From an uncultured Bacteroidota bacterium (GTDB lineage Bacteria; Bacteroidota; Bacteroidia; Bacteroidales; P3): a stretch of DNA of 64,000 nt. The stretch lies in the NCBI GenBank assembly GCA_902784865.1, contig CACZWL010000012.1, forward strand, positions 1 through 64,000. The letters run 5' to 3'. The first letter of the stretch is position 1, and every line of letters starts with the position of its first letter. Under the pieces are notes generated by a model. That model was given only the letters and a program-made list of their open reading frames with translations. It was not told where the DNA came from and did not search any database. Both the position numbers and the translations under genes were made by a program. This document shows, piece by piece, positions 1-8,556 of this stretch.

Positions 1-88
1 GGAACGGGTACTTGCCCAGCGTGTCCAGCTGCGCCGATGCCGTCGCCGATGACAGCAAGGCAATCATATATGCTATAATCCTTTTCAT
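1..88 (-). CDS. Partial exported protein, N-terminus only
   Basis: This is the first 29 codons of a minus-strand gene whose remainder lies beyond the window edge. The ATG at 88-86 is followed by a typical Sec signal peptide: MKRIIAY, a hydrophobic core, and an ATASAQ cleavage region, then LDTLGKYPF. It is therefore probably a periplasmic or surface protein. The gene lies downstream of another minus-strand exported protein (245-568) with a 156-bp gap. Nothing about function can be read from so short a piece. Confidence 0.6.
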   Translation of the reverse strand, partial: MKRIIAYMIALLSSATASAQLDTLGKYPF

Positions 89-244
89 AATATATCTTTT
101 TGTAAAACCTTATCTACAGATTACATTCATTCTGTCACGCACCACCTTTACTGGTTCTGACAAATGGAGACAACTTATCACCCTGACATTCTGCGCAAGC
201 TGGAGCCTGTCCTGCCTTCTAGGCACAGCCTGTCGTTGGTGTAA

Positions 245-568
245 TCAGAGTTGTTTCCCGACACAATTAAACAATTCTTCCCTGTAACCCTTGCATATCT
301 CAAAATCATATACGTTGCACGAGACTGGTATCGTATACACTGCGCCGTTTACCCTGTCTATATAACTGAACGTCCGGGGCTGGTGGTTGCGGTACACATC
401 CAGTCTGATATCCACGCCATCCTGGTAGTTGCGGATATCAGTATACTCCGACAGCGTATTCGGCTGGTCGTAAACAATATTCTGCCCCGTGGACGGGGAG
501 GCCCATACAAGGGCGCAAAGGACCGCGCACAACCTGCGGAACAGAATGGAATAACAGTTTTTTTTCAC
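245..568 (-). CDS. Small exported protein of unknown function
   Basis: A 107-residue protein that I do not recognise. It starts with a basic n-region (MKKNCYSILFRR), a hydrophobic core and a WASPSTGQ cleavage region, so it should leave the cytoplasm through Sec. The mature part is about 80 residues, polar, with two Cys near the end (SCNVYDFEIC) and one more four residues before the end, possibly disulphide-bonded. A Bacteroidota -7 box lies on the same strand at 634-641, about 65 bp upstream, supporting expression. The gene is divergent from truA. Confidence 0.6.
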   Translation of the reverse strand: MKKNCYSILFRRLCAVLCALVWASPSTGQNIVYDQPNTLSEYTDIRNYQDGVDIRLDVYRNHQPRTFSYIDRVNGAVYTIPVSCNVYDFEICKGYREELFNCVGKQL

Positions 569-633
569 AAGATATAATTTAAGTGGTTAATAGTCAACTG
601 TATGTGGGAGTCCGGGGGAAGTGTCGGTCAGTG

Positions 634-641
634 CAAATATA
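634..641 (-). promoter_or_regulatory. -7 box for the exported protein at 245-568
   Basis: Read on the minus strand this is TATATTTG followed by CAC, matching the Bacteroidota TAnnTTTG -7 element. It lies 65 bp upstream of the ATG at 568 and faces away from truA. Confidence 0.5.
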
Positions 642-690
642 CAAAAAAATCCGAATACGGGCTTGCCAGTTCCCCGATTTTCCCATCGGT

Positions 691-753
691 GGGGAATGAT
701 GGGAAAGAGTCGAAGTATTCACCTACCAGATACCTACCAGACACCTACCAGAT
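691..753 (+). repeat. Purine-rich leader plus three 11-bp ACCTACCA units
   Basis: Three perfect 11-bp units (ACCTACCAGAT, ACCTACCAGAC, ACCTACCAGAT) occupy 721-753. They are preceded by a purine-rich stretch ending GGAAAGAGTCGAAG. The same leader plus triple array recurs at 30127-30199 upstream of ychF. Here the array sits about 30 bp upstream of the truA -7 box, so it overlaps the region where a regulator could touch the promoter. Confidence 0.85.
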
Positions 754-783
754 GCCTTTAATGCCCATATCAAAAAATATTCG

Positions 784-791
784 TATCTTTG
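784..791 (+). promoter_or_regulatory. truA -7 box
   Basis: TATCTTTG followed by CA, the standard Bacteroidota -7 element, ends 11 bp before the truA ATG, so the transcript leader is very short. The 11-bp repeat array at 721-753 lies directly upstream. Confidence 0.7.
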
Positions 792-802
792 CATTTTGAA
801 TT

Positions 803-1606
803 ATGGCACGCTATTTTATACATTTGGCCTATAATGGAGCGAGTTACAACGGTTGGCAGACCCAGCCGGACCTGCCCACGGTGCAGCTCACCCTCGAGCA
901 GGCGCTCGGCACGCTGCTGCGTCAGCCCATCGCCGTCGTCGGCTGCGGCCGCACCGACACCGGCGTCCACGCCAGCGACTTCTACGCCCACTTCGACTGT
1001 GCGGCGGATGCGGGGTTGCCGGATAATATTGTCTTCAAACTCAACAACATACTGCCGGCGGATATCGCCATCTACGACATCTTTCCCGTGGCTGGCAACG
1101 CCCACGCACGCTTCGACGCCACGGCGCGCACCTACCAGTACCACGTCAGCGACCGCCGCTTGCCCTTCCGGCAGGGGCAGTACTGCCGCATCTATTACAA
1201 GCCCGACCTGGAGAAGATGAACGAGGCGGCGCGGGTGCTGATGGAGTACGACGACTTTACCTCCTTCGCCAAGCTCCACACACAGGTGAAGACCAATATC
1301 TGCCACCTCACCGAAGCGCGCTGGGACTTCGTCCCCGTCAGCAACCACGTGGCGGTGGCCGATGCGCCCATGGCTGACAACGCTGTGACCGACTACGAGT
1401 GGGTCTTCACCATCCGCAGCAACCGCTTCCTGCGCAATATGGTGCGCTCGGTCACCGGGACGCTGCTTGACGTGGGCCGCGGCAAGCTCACCATCGACGG
1501 CCTCCGCGAGATAATAGAGAAGAAAGACCGCTGCGCCGCCGGCACCAGCATGCCCGCCTGCGGACTCTTCCTCACTCGCGTCGAATACCCCCAAACACAA
1601 CACTAA
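803..1606 (+). CDS. truA: tRNA pseudouridine(38-40) synthase TruA
   Basis: TruA converts uridines 38-40 in the anticodon arm of many tRNAs to pseudouridine in the cytoplasm. The 267-residue length is normal for the family. The catalytic Asp is D52 in the GCGRTDTGVHA motif, and the C-terminal half carries the expected RNxFLRNMVRxxxG-type segment (NRFLRNMVRSVTG) near residue 215. The start is placed at the ATG 11 bp after a clear -7 box. It opens a plus-strand run with prmA 10 bp downstream. Length and motifs leave little doubt. Confidence 0.96.
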   Translation: MARYFIHLAYNGASYNGWQTQPDLPTVQLTLEQALGTLLRQPIAVVGCGRTDTGVHASDFYAHFDCAADAGLPDNIVFKLNNILPADIAIYDIFPVAGNAHARFDATARTYQYHVSDRRLPFRQGQYCRIYYKPDLEKMNEAARVLMEYDDFTSFAKLHTQVKTNICHLTEARWDFVPVSNHVAVADAPMADNAVTDYEWVFTIRSNRFLRNMVRSVTGTLLDVGRGKLTIDGLREIIEKKDRCAAGTSMPACGLFLTRVEYPQTQH

Positions 1607-1616
1607 ACACTGACCC

Positions 1617-2492
1617 ATGAAGTATATCGAAGTAACATTCACCCTGGCCGACACCGACGTCTTCCGCGACCTGCTGGTCGACACCCTCGGCAACGAAGGC
1701 CCCTACGAGAGTTTCGTCGAGACCCGCGACGGCCTGAAGGCCTACGTCCAGGCGCCGCAGTACGACGCCGCCTGGCTTGCCGCCGCGGTCGCGGCCTTCC
1801 CCGTCCCCGTGCACTACAAGGCCGCCGAGATGGAGGACCGCAACTGGAACGAGGAGTGGGAACGCCAGCACGAGGCCGTGCTCGTCAGGTTCACCCCCCA
1901 GGGGGGCGCCTCCGCCGACGGCTCCATCTGGGTCCGCGCACCTTTCCATCCTCACCGCTATGATATTGACTACGAGCTTATTATAGAACCAAAGATGAGC
2001 TTCGGCACCGCCCACCATCCCACCACGGCCATGATGCTGGCCTACGTCGCCGAGCTTGACATGGTGGGGCGCCGCGTCCTCGACATGGGCTGCGGCACCG
2101 CCGTCCTCGCCATCCTGGCCAAGAAGCGCGGCGCCGACTACGTGATGGGCATCGACGTCGACGAGTGGGCCTACCGCAACGCCCAGGAGAATGCCGCCGT
2201 CAACGGCGTACAGCTCGACCTACGCCTCGGCGACGCCACGCTGCTGGCGGGCAGCACGAATGGCGGGAAGCTGCCTGCTTTCGACACCGTCATCGCCAAT
2301 ATCAACCGAAATATCCTGCTGCGCGACATGGAGGCCTACGTCCGCGCCATGGCTCACGGCGCCACACTGCTCCTCTCCGGCTTCTACGAGGCCGACGAGG
2401 ACACCCTCGTCAGCCACGCCAACACCCTCGGCCTCAAACTCATAGACAAAAAGAACAACAACGGTTGGTCCGCCTTGCAGTTAGAGTTATGA
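1617..2492 (+). CDS. prmA: Ribosomal protein L11 methyltransferase
   Basis: PrmA trimethylates ribosomal protein L11 using S-adenosylmethionine. The 291-residue protein has the L11-binding N-terminal domain, then the substrate-facing PKMSFGTAHHPTT motif near residue 125, and the SAM motif VLDMGCGTAVLAI near residues 155-167. DVDEWAYRNAQENAAVNG follows as the usual second SAM contact, and IANINRNIL is the family's equivalent of the catalytic-site motif. Its stop codon overlaps the topB start in an ATGA, indicating translational coupling. Bacteroidota PrmA proteins are somewhat divergent from the E. coli form, and this one fits them. Confidence 0.93.
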   Translation: MKYIEVTFTLADTDVFRDLLVDTLGNEGPYESFVETRDGLKAYVQAPQYDAAWLAAAVAAFPVPVHYKAAEMEDRNWNEEWERQHEAVLVRFTPQGGASADGSIWVRAPFHPHRYDIDYELIIEPKMSFGTAHHPTTAMMLAYVAELDMVGRRVLDMGCGTAVLAILAKKRGADYVMGIDVDEWAYRNAQENAAVNGVQLDLRLGDATLLAGSTNGGKLPAFDTVIANINRNILLRDMEAYVRAMAHGATLLLSGFYEADEDTLVSHANTLGLKLIDKKNNNGWSALQLEL

Positions 2493-4324
2493 TAGTTTGT
2501 ATTGCAGAGAAACCCTCTGTGGCTCGTGAGATTGCCAAGGTGCTGGGCGCCAATGCCTCGCACGATGGCTATATGGAAGGCAACGGCTACCAGGTCACCT
2601 GGACCTTCGGCCACCTCTGCACCCTCAAAGAGCCGCAGGACTACACCGACCAGTGGCGTCGCTGGAGCCTCGGCTCGCTGCCCATGATACCGCCTCGCTT
2701 CGGCATTAAACTCATTGACAACCAGGGTTATGAGAAGCAGTTCCGCACCATCGAGCGCCTCATGCAGGCCGCCGACGGCATCATCAACTGCGGCGATGCC
2801 GGGCAGGAAGGCGAACTCATACAGCGGTGGGTCATGCAGAAAGCCAAGGCCACCTGCCCCGTGCAGCGCCTCTGGGTCAGCAGCCTCACCGAAGAGGCCA
2901 TCCGCGAAGCCTTCGCCAACCTGCGTCCGCAGGAGGAGTACCAGAGTCTCTACGAGGCCGGCCTCTGCCGCGCCATCGGCGACTGGCTCCTCGGCATGAA
3001 CGCCACGCGCCTCTACACCATACGCTTCGCGCAGCAGAAAGGCCAGGTCCTCTCCATCGGCCGCGTACAGACCCCCACGCTGGCCATGATCGTCAAGCGC
3101 CATTTCGAGATAAAGAACTTTACGCCAGAGAAATACTGGATACTCTCCACCCTCTACCGCGGCGTCACCTTCACCTCCACCAAGGGCAAGATCAAAAAGC
3201 CTGAGGAGGGGCAGCAGGCGCTCGACGCCATCCGCGGCAACGACTTCACCGTCACCGACATACAGCAGAAATCGGGCACCGAGGCGCCACCCCGCCTCTT
3301 CGACCTCACCAGCCTGCAGGTCGAGTGCAACAAGAAATTCTCCTTCTCCGCCGACGACACGCTGAAGCACATACAGTCGCTCTACGAGAAGAAGCTCACC
3401 ACCTACCCCCGCGTCGACACCACCTACCTCTCCGACGACATCTATGCCCGCTGCCCCAACATACTGCAAGGCCTCACACCCTACGCACCTCTCATACAAC
3501 CACTTATGGGCAAGAAGTTGAAGAAGAGCAAGAAGGTCTTCGACAGCAGCAAGGTCACCGACCACCACGCCATCATACCCACCGGCCACGACCCCTCGAC
3601 GGCTGGCCTCACCATGGCCGAAAAGCGTGTCTACGACCTCGTTGCGCGCCGTTTTATAGCCGTCTTCTACCCCGACTGCAAGTTCTCCACCACCACCGTC
3701 CTCGGCGAAGTCAAGGCCGTGCCCGACGCAGAGCAGAAACCCCTGGCTGAATTCAAGGCCACCGGCAAGCAGATCCTCGACGAGGGCTGGCGCGCCGTCT
3801 TCGGTGGCCAGGCTGCCACACCCGACGACGACGCCAAGAAGCCCGACGACGAGGAGCAGACCCTCCCGGCCTTCGCCCAGGGCGAGCACGGCCCGCACGA
3901 GCCCACCCTCGCCGAGAAGCAGACCACGCCGCCAAAGCCCTACACCGAGGCCACCCTCCTGCGCGCCATGGAGACCGCCGGAAAGACCGTCGACAACGAC
4001 GAGCTGCGCGACGCCCTCAAGGCCAACGGCATAGGCCGCCCCTCCACACGCGCCGCCATCATCGAGACACTGTTCAAACGCCAGTATATCAGCAAGGTGC
4101 GCAAAAGCCTGGAGCCTACGCCCACAGGCATAGCCCTCATCGGCGTCATACAGGAGGACCTCCTCAAGAGCGCCGAGCTTACCGGCCAGTGGGAGAAGAA
4201 GTTACGCGACATCGAGGCCCACAAATACGACGCCCACCAGTTCCTAGACGAGCTGAAACAGATGACCGCCCAAATCGTCCAGCAGGTCATGTCCGACGGC
4301 ACCCGCCGCCTGGTCTACCAGTAA
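2489..4324 (+). CDS. topB: DNA topoisomerase III (type IA)
   Basis: A type IA topoisomerase that relaxes and decatenates DNA through a single-strand break. The frame is open further upstream inside prmA, but the real start is the ATG at 2489, overlapping the prmA stop and giving MIVCIAEKPSVAREIAKVLG, the conserved Toprim opening. The acidic Toprim motif appears as GDAGQEGEL near residue 100, VLSIGRVQTPTLAMI follows, and the catalytic tyrosine is Y306 in TYPRVDT. The GIGRPSTRAAIIE box is near residue 515. At 611 residues it stops soon after the core and shows no C-terminal four-cysteine zinc ribbons. Confidence 0.95.
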   Translation: MIVCIAEKPSVAREIAKVLGANASHDGYMEGNGYQVTWTFGHLCTLKEPQDYTDQWRRWSLGSLPMIPPRFGIKLIDNQGYEKQFRTIERLMQAADGIINCGDAGQEGELIQRWVMQKAKATCPVQRLWVSSLTEEAIREAFANLRPQEEYQSLYEAGLCRAIGDWLLGMNATRLYTIRFAQQKGQVLSIGRVQTPTLAMIVKRHFEIKNFTPEKYWILSTLYRGVTFTSTKGKIKKPEEGQQALDAIRGNDFTVTDIQQKSGTEAPPRLFDLTSLQVECNKKFSFSADDTLKHIQSLYEKKLTTYPRVDTTYLSDDIYARCPNILQGLTPYAPLIQPLMGKKLKKSKKVFDSSKVTDHHAIIPTGHDPSTAGLTMAEKRVYDLVARRFIAVFYPDCKFSTTTVLGEVKAVPDAEQKPLAEFKATGKQILDEGWRAVFGGQAATPDDDAKKPDDEEQTLPAFAQGEHGPHEPTLAEKQTTPPKPYTEATLLRAMETAGKTVDNDELRDALKANGIGRPSTRAAIIETLFKRQYISKVRKSLEPTPTGIALIGVIQEDLLKSAELTGQWEKKLRDIEAHKYDAHQFLDELKQMTAQIVQQVMSDGTRRLVYQ

Positions 4325-4381
4325 CTATTTTTTTTCTGCGTTATATATAATAATTCAATTCTATTCGCGTTAAAAGGGGGT

Positions 4382-5038
4382 ATGATAACAGAAAACATCT
4401 CCCGCATCAAGTCGACCCTCCCCGAGGGAACGCGCCTCGTGGCCGTCTCGAAGCTCAAGCCCGTCGAGGACATCATGGAGGCCTACCGCGCCGGGCAGCG
4501 TCTCTTCGGCGAGAACTATGCCACCGAGCTCCGCGACAAGGCCTCGCAGCTGCCGCAAGACATTGAGTGGCACTTCATTGGCCACCTGCAGGCCAAGCAG
4601 CTCAAGTACTATATCCCCTTCGTCAGCATGATCCACGGCGTCGACTCGCTGGAGCACCTCATGGACGTCGAGCGCGCCGCCGAAAAGGTCGGCCGCACCG
4701 TCGACGTGCTGCTGCAAGTGCATGTGGCTCAGGAGGAAACCAAGTTCGGCTTCGCCCCCGACGAGCTGGCCGCCTCGCGCTTCTCGCCGACGGACTACCC
4801 CCATGTCCGCATCTGCGGCCTCATGGCCATGGCCTCCAACACGCCCGACGAGGCACGTGTCCGCGCCGACTTCCACGCCGTCCGCGAGATATTCAACCAC
4901 CTGAAAACCACCGTCTTCGCCGATTCACCCTGCTTCCGCGAGCTTTCCATGGGCATGAGCCACGACTACCCCCTCGCCCTTGCCGAAGGCGCCACCCTTG
5001 TCCGCATCGGCAGCAGTATCTTCGGCGCCCGCCGGTAG
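4382..5038 (+). CDS. YggS/PLPBP-family pyridoxal phosphate-binding protein
   Basis: A 218-residue homologue of YggS/PROSC, a cytoplasmic PLP-binding protein involved in vitamin B6 and amino/keto acid homeostasis with no established catalytic reaction. The PLP lysine is K24 in RLVAVSKLKP. GENYATEL, WHFIGHLQ, GLMAMA, ELSMGMSHDYPLA and VRIGSSIFGAR are the family's signature blocks, and the C-terminal phosphate-binding loop is intact. The N-terminus is slightly shorter than in E. coli. A run of G just before the ATG (AAGGGGGT) could act as a ribosome binding site. It is 57 bp downstream of topB with an AT-rich gap, so it may have its own promoter. Confidence 0.93.
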   Translation: MITENISRIKSTLPEGTRLVAVSKLKPVEDIMEAYRAGQRLFGENYATELRDKASQLPQDIEWHFIGHLQAKQLKYYIPFVSMIHGVDSLEHLMDVERAAEKVGRTVDVLLQVHVAQEETKFGFAPDELAASRFSPTDYPHVRICGLMAMASNTPDEARVRADFHAVREIFNHLKTTVFADSPCFRELSMGMSHDYPLALAEGATLVRIGSSIFGARR

Positions 5039-5067
5039 AATTTTTTTAATTCTTAATTCAAAAAAAA

Positions 5068-5952
5068 ATGCAGATATTCAAGAAGAACAAGAACATCGTC
5101 ATCTCCTATGTGGTCATCACCCTGGGGCTGCTCCTCTACACCTTCGGCTGGTCGGCCTTCCTCCTGCCGGCGCAGATTGTCGGCGGCGGTGTCAGCGGCC
5201 TCTCGGCCATACTCTACTACGCTGTAGGACTGCATATTCCCATCGGTGTCCTCAACCTTATCTTCAACGGAATTCTCGTGGCCATAGGCTTCAAGATGCT
5301 CGGCTCGAAATTCGGTGCCAACACCATCTATGGCATCGTCATGTCGTCCGTCTTCTTCATCATGTGGCAGCAGGGTTTGCACATCGAGAACCTCTTCGAC
5401 GTGAGCACCTTCGGCGGCTTCATGTGCGCCATTATCGGCGGCGCCTGCTGTGGCGTCGGCATCGGCCTCTCCTTCGTCATGGGCGGCAACACCGGCGGCA
5501 CCGACATCATTGCCCTCATCGTCAGCAAGTACTACAACGTCTCGCCCGGGCGCGTCATCATGCTCATCGACATCGTCATCGTCGGATGCTCCTTCTTCGT
5601 CAGCCACAAGATTGACAATGTGGTCTTTGGCTACGTCGTCATGGGTGTCCTCACCTATACGCTCGACATGGTCCTCGACGGCAACAAGCAGTCCTATCAG
5701 ATCATGGTCTTCTCGCTGAAGAACAGTGAGATAGGCGAGGCTGTCACCCGCGAGGTGGGCCGTGGCGCCACGCTCCTAGATGCCGAGGGCTGCTTCTCCA
5801 AGCAGCAGCAGAAAGTGCTCCTCATGATGGTGCACCGCACCGACAAGTCGCACGTCTTGCAAATCATCAACCGCATCGACGAGAACGCCTTCGTCTCCGT
5901 CAGCAAGACACAGGGCGTCTACGGCAAAAACTTCGAGAAAATCAAGCTCTGA
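5068..5952 (+). CDS. YitT-family membrane protein (DUF161 + DUF2179)
   Basis: A 294-residue inner-membrane protein of the YitT family. The first 200 residues hold about five to six hydrophobic helices with the glycine-rich segments GGGVSGLSAILYY and MGGNTGGTDIIALIVSKY, typical of DUF161. The last 80 or so residues form the cytoplasmic ferredoxin-like DUF2179 domain (ATLLDAEGCFSKQQQKVLL, DENAFVSVSKTQGVYG). The substrate is not established for the family; some members have been linked to small-molecule transport. It sits between the YggS homologue (29 bp upstream) and rpe. Confidence 0.88.
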   Translation: MQIFKKNKNIVISYVVITLGLLLYTFGWSAFLLPAQIVGGGVSGLSAILYYAVGLHIPIGVLNLIFNGILVAIGFKMLGSKFGANTIYGIVMSSVFFIMWQQGLHIENLFDVSTFGGFMCAIIGGACCGVGIGLSFVMGGNTGGTDIIALIVSKYYNVSPGRVIMLIDIVIVGCSFFVSHKIDNVVFGYVVMGVLTYTLDMVLDGNKQSYQIMVFSLKNSEIGEAVTREVGRGATLLDAEGCFSKQQQKVLLMMVHRTDKSHVLQIINRIDENAFVSVSKTQGVYGKNFEKIKL

Positions 5953-5993
5953 CCCCCGTCACCAGTAACCCGTAATTCAAAAATCCAAAACCG

Positions 5994-6641
5994 ATGAGAC
6001 TACTCTCTCCCTCCTTGCTCAGCGCCGACTTCGGCAACCTGCAGCGCGACATCGAGATGCTCAACGCCTCCGACTGCGACTGGCTGCACGTCGACGTCAT
6101 GGACGGCCTCTTTGTCCCCAATATTTCCTTCGGCCAGCCCATCGTCAAGCATATCAAAAAGCACGCGCAGAAACCCCTCGACGTGCACCTGATGATTATG
6201 GACCCCGGCCGCTATGTCGCTGACTTCAAGGAGGCTGGCGCCGACCTCCTCACCGTCCACTACGAGGCCTGCACCCACCTCGACCGCACCCTCCACGCCA
6301 TCCGCGACCACGGCATGCAGTGCGGCGTGGTGCTCAACCCCCACAGCCCCGTCGCCCTCCTCGAGGACAGCGTCCAGCTCTGCGACCTCGTCCTCCTCAT
6401 GAGCGTCAACCCGGGCTTCGGCGGACAGAAGTTCATCGAGAACACCTACGGCAAGGTGCGTCAGCTGCGCGACCTCTGCAACCGCAAGAACCCGCAGTGC
6501 CTCATCGAGGTCGACGGCGGCGTCAACCTGCAGAACGCCCCCTTGCTCTACGATGCCGGGGCCGACGTCCTGGTGGCCGGCAACGCCGTCTTCAAGAGCG
6601 AGGACCCCGCCGCCACCATCCGCCAACTCAAAAACTCATAA
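5994..6641 (+). CDS. rpe: Ribulose-phosphate 3-epimerase
   Basis: Interconverts ribulose 5-phosphate and xylulose 5-phosphate in the pentose phosphate pathway. The 215-residue TIM barrel has the standard metal and catalytic residues: H32 and D34 in LHVDVMDGLFVPN, the SFGQPIVKHI segment, HLMIMDP, MSVNPGFGGQKFI and VDGGVN near the C-terminal phosphate-binding loop. SPSLLSADFGNL opens the protein as in essentially all Rpe proteins. The following gene begins 10 bp downstream, suggesting co-transcription. Confidence 0.95.
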   Translation: MRLLSPSLLSADFGNLQRDIEMLNASDCDWLHVDVMDGLFVPNISFGQPIVKHIKKHAQKPLDVHLMIMDPGRYVADFKEAGADLLTVHYEACTHLDRTLHAIRDHGMQCGVVLNPHSPVALLEDSVQLCDLVLLMSVNPGFGGQKFIENTYGKVRQLRDLCNRKNPQCLIEVDGGVNLQNAPLLYDAGADVLVAGNAVFKSEDPAATIRQLKNS

Positions 6642-6651
6642 TCCCTAGCTC

Positions 6652-7872
6652 ATGCCCCACGTGCGTCCCAGACTCATCATAGCCCCCGGCAAGGAGAAAG
6701 CCCTCCAGCGCCGCCACCCCTGGATATTCTCCGGCGCGGTGAAACGTATCGAAGGCGACCCGCAAGAGGGTGACACCGTGGATGTTGTCGATGCCCGCGG
6801 CCAGTGGATGGCCACCGGCCACTACCAGAACGAGAGCATCATCTGCAAGGTGCTCACCTTCGATGCCGACGAGGCTGCGCTCCCCATCGAGGAGATCCTT
6901 CGTCGACGCATCCATTCGGCCGTGAATTACCGTGTGATACTCGGTTTCTTCGGCGACGAGAGGACCAATGTCTTTCGCCTAGTCCACGCCGAAGGCGACT
7001 ACCTGCCCGGCCTCGTGGCCGACTGGTACAACGGAGTGCTGGTGCTGCAGGCCCACTCGGTGGGTATGCACCGCCTGCTGCCTGTGCTGGCCCAACTGTT
7101 TGTACACGAACTGTGTACGAACCACGGCTACCCGCTGCGGGCGGTCTTCGACAAGAGCAGCGCCACCGTCCCCGGCGGCGGCGTGAACGACGGCATTATC
7201 TGGGGCGAGGAACTTGCGGAGAATGAGGTCCTGGAGAACGGCATACGCCTGACGGTGAATTTCTTCGAGGGGCAGAAGACCGGTTTCTTCATCGACCAGC
7301 GCGAGAACCGCGCCCTGGTGCAGCAGCTGGCTGAAGGGCGCCGTCTGCTCAACTGCTTCGGCTACACAGGCGGCTTCTCGCTGGCAGCCCTCAAAGGGGG
7401 TGCCAACTACGTGGAGACGGTGGATATCAGCAAGAAAGCCATCGCCCTTTGCGAACGTAATGTCGACCTGAACTTCGGCCCCGAAACGTCGCATCGCGGT
7501 GTCGCTGCCGATGTGCTTGATTATCTGAGTACCATCGACAAAGGTGACTCTGAGCGGGGGTTCGACTTCATCATCCTCGACCCGCCTGCCTTCGCAAAAA
7601 ATCACCGGTCGCTGCAAGCCGGACTCAAGGGCTACCGCTCTATCAACCAGCGCGCTATGGAGAAGCTAGCGCCCGGCGGCCTACTGATGACCTTCAGCTG
7701 CAGCCAGGCCGTCAGCCGCGACGACTTCCAGACCATGGTCTTCACCGCCGCCATGAATGCCGGCCGCCGCGTCCGCATCGTCCGCCAGCTGCCCCACGCC
7801 ATCGACCACCCCGTCTCCATCCATCACCCTGAGGGAGAGTACCTTAAAGGCCTCCTCCTCGAGGTAGAGTGA
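6652..7872 (+). CDS. Class I SAM-dependent 23S rRNA methyltransferase, RlmI/RlmK-like
   Basis: A 406-residue cytosine-C5-type rRNA methyltransferase. The N-terminus is a PUA RNA-binding domain (PGKEKALQRRHPWIFSGAVKR). The central region has ENGIRLTVNFFEGQKTGFFID, and the Rossmann domain holds LNCFGYTGGFSLAALKGGA and the catalytic-site motif LDPPAFAKN. MTFSCSQAVS near residue 349 carries the conserved SCS cysteine. This is the RlmI family layout; the exact target base cannot be read from sequence. The last 192 bp are overlapped by the tail of the convergent DUF6266 gene, an unusually deep convergent overlap. Confidence 0.92.
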   Translation: MPHVRPRLIIAPGKEKALQRRHPWIFSGAVKRIEGDPQEGDTVDVVDARGQWMATGHYQNESIICKVLTFDADEAALPIEEILRRRIHSAVNYRVILGFFGDERTNVFRLVHAEGDYLPGLVADWYNGVLVLQAHSVGMHRLLPVLAQLFVHELCTNHGYPLRAVFDKSSATVPGGGVNDGIIWGEELAENEVLENGIRLTVNFFEGQKTGFFIDQRENRALVQQLAEGRRLLNCFGYTGGFSLAALKGGANYVETVDISKKAIALCERNVDLNFGPETSHRGVAADVLDYLSTIDKGDSERGFDFIILDPPAFAKNHRSLQAGLKGYRSINQRAMEKLAPGGLLMTFSCSQAVSRDDFQTMVFTAAMNAGRRVRIVRQLPHAIDHPVSIHHPEGEYLKGLLLEVE

Positions 7873-8556
7873 CCTGCCGCCGACGTTTTTCGGGCCGCCT
7901 GCGCTTCCGTCATTCCCATCGCCGTCGGCCCAGGCGATGAATGCCGACGTGCTGGCGCGGCCTTCGGTGTCTACAGTGAAGCCCCACAGCCTGGTATTCA
8001 GCGCATTCCATCCGTCGGGCAGCAGCAGCTCCATGTGGCCGCGGCGGCGCTCGGCAGGGTGGGAGAGGAGGCCTTCGCGCTTGGCGGTATTATAAATGTA
8101 TATATATACGCCGTCGGAGGCCTTGGCGCGGCTCATGGCGCTATTCTTCTCATACTCAACGCGCAGCACGCCATTGGCATCAATGCTGGCGGAGGTGAAG
8201 CGCACGGGCGCGGCGGGGCCTTCGGATACTATAATGTGTTCGTAATCAGTAGGTATTCCACGCTCTGCGTCCCTGCCGAAGCAGTCTTTGTTGAGTTTTA
8301 CGAAGGCGTTGCACTCGGTCATTTGCCACTGGGAGGCTTTCTCGCGCAGGCCCAGCAGCAGGGCCTGGCGGGCGGTGGCGGCAAAGCGCACCATCTCCAC
8401 AAACCACTGGCGTTCTGCCTGTTGCTTCTCGGTGTTCGGATAGTTTATCTCCTTGCGGTAGGCCCTGACCACGTGTCTGCCACGCCAGAGGTAGCCCACC
8501 ACGGTGCCCACCTTGCCCCGGAACGGCCCGAGGATGCCTTGCTCTAGTTTTGCCAT
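7681..8556 (-). CDS. DUF6266-family protein, copy 1, with antisense-encoded tail
   Basis: A 291-residue protein with the Bacteroidota DUF6266 opening MAKLEQGILGPFRGKVGTVV, followed by blocks such as YPNTEKQQAERQWF and ARQALLLGL. Function is not known for the family. A paralogue lies at 22082-22840; the two align to about residue 225 (SAFIAWADGD here, SAYVGCRSQV there). After that, the last ~64 codons here are simply the antisense of the rlmI-like gene, so the natural stop may have been lost, or the tail may be tolerated. GC content and composition resemble the neighbours. No signal peptide. Confidence 0.75.
   Translation of the reverse strand: MAKLEQGILGPFRGKVGTVVGYLWRGRHVVRAYRKEINYPNTEKQQAERQWFVEMVRFAATARQALLLGLREKASQWQMTECNAFVKLNKDCFGRDAERGIPTDYEHIIVSEGPAAPVRFTSASIDANGVLRVEYEKNSAMSRAKASDGVYIYIYNTAKREGLLSHPAERRRGHMELLLPDGWNALNTRLWGFTVDTEGRASTSAFIAWADGDGNDGSAGGPKNVGGRSLYLEEEAFKVLSLRVMDGDGVVDGVGQLADDADAAAGIHGGGEDHGLEVVAADGLAAAEGHQ

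Noticed and set aside
721-753. CRISPR array from the repeated ACCTACCA units
   Set aside because: Units are 11 bp, directly abutting, with no spacers and no cas genes in the window.
602-799. 65-codon plus-strand frame in the gap before truA
   Set aside because: It crosses the 11-bp repeat array and the truA promoter; its composition is that of the repeats.
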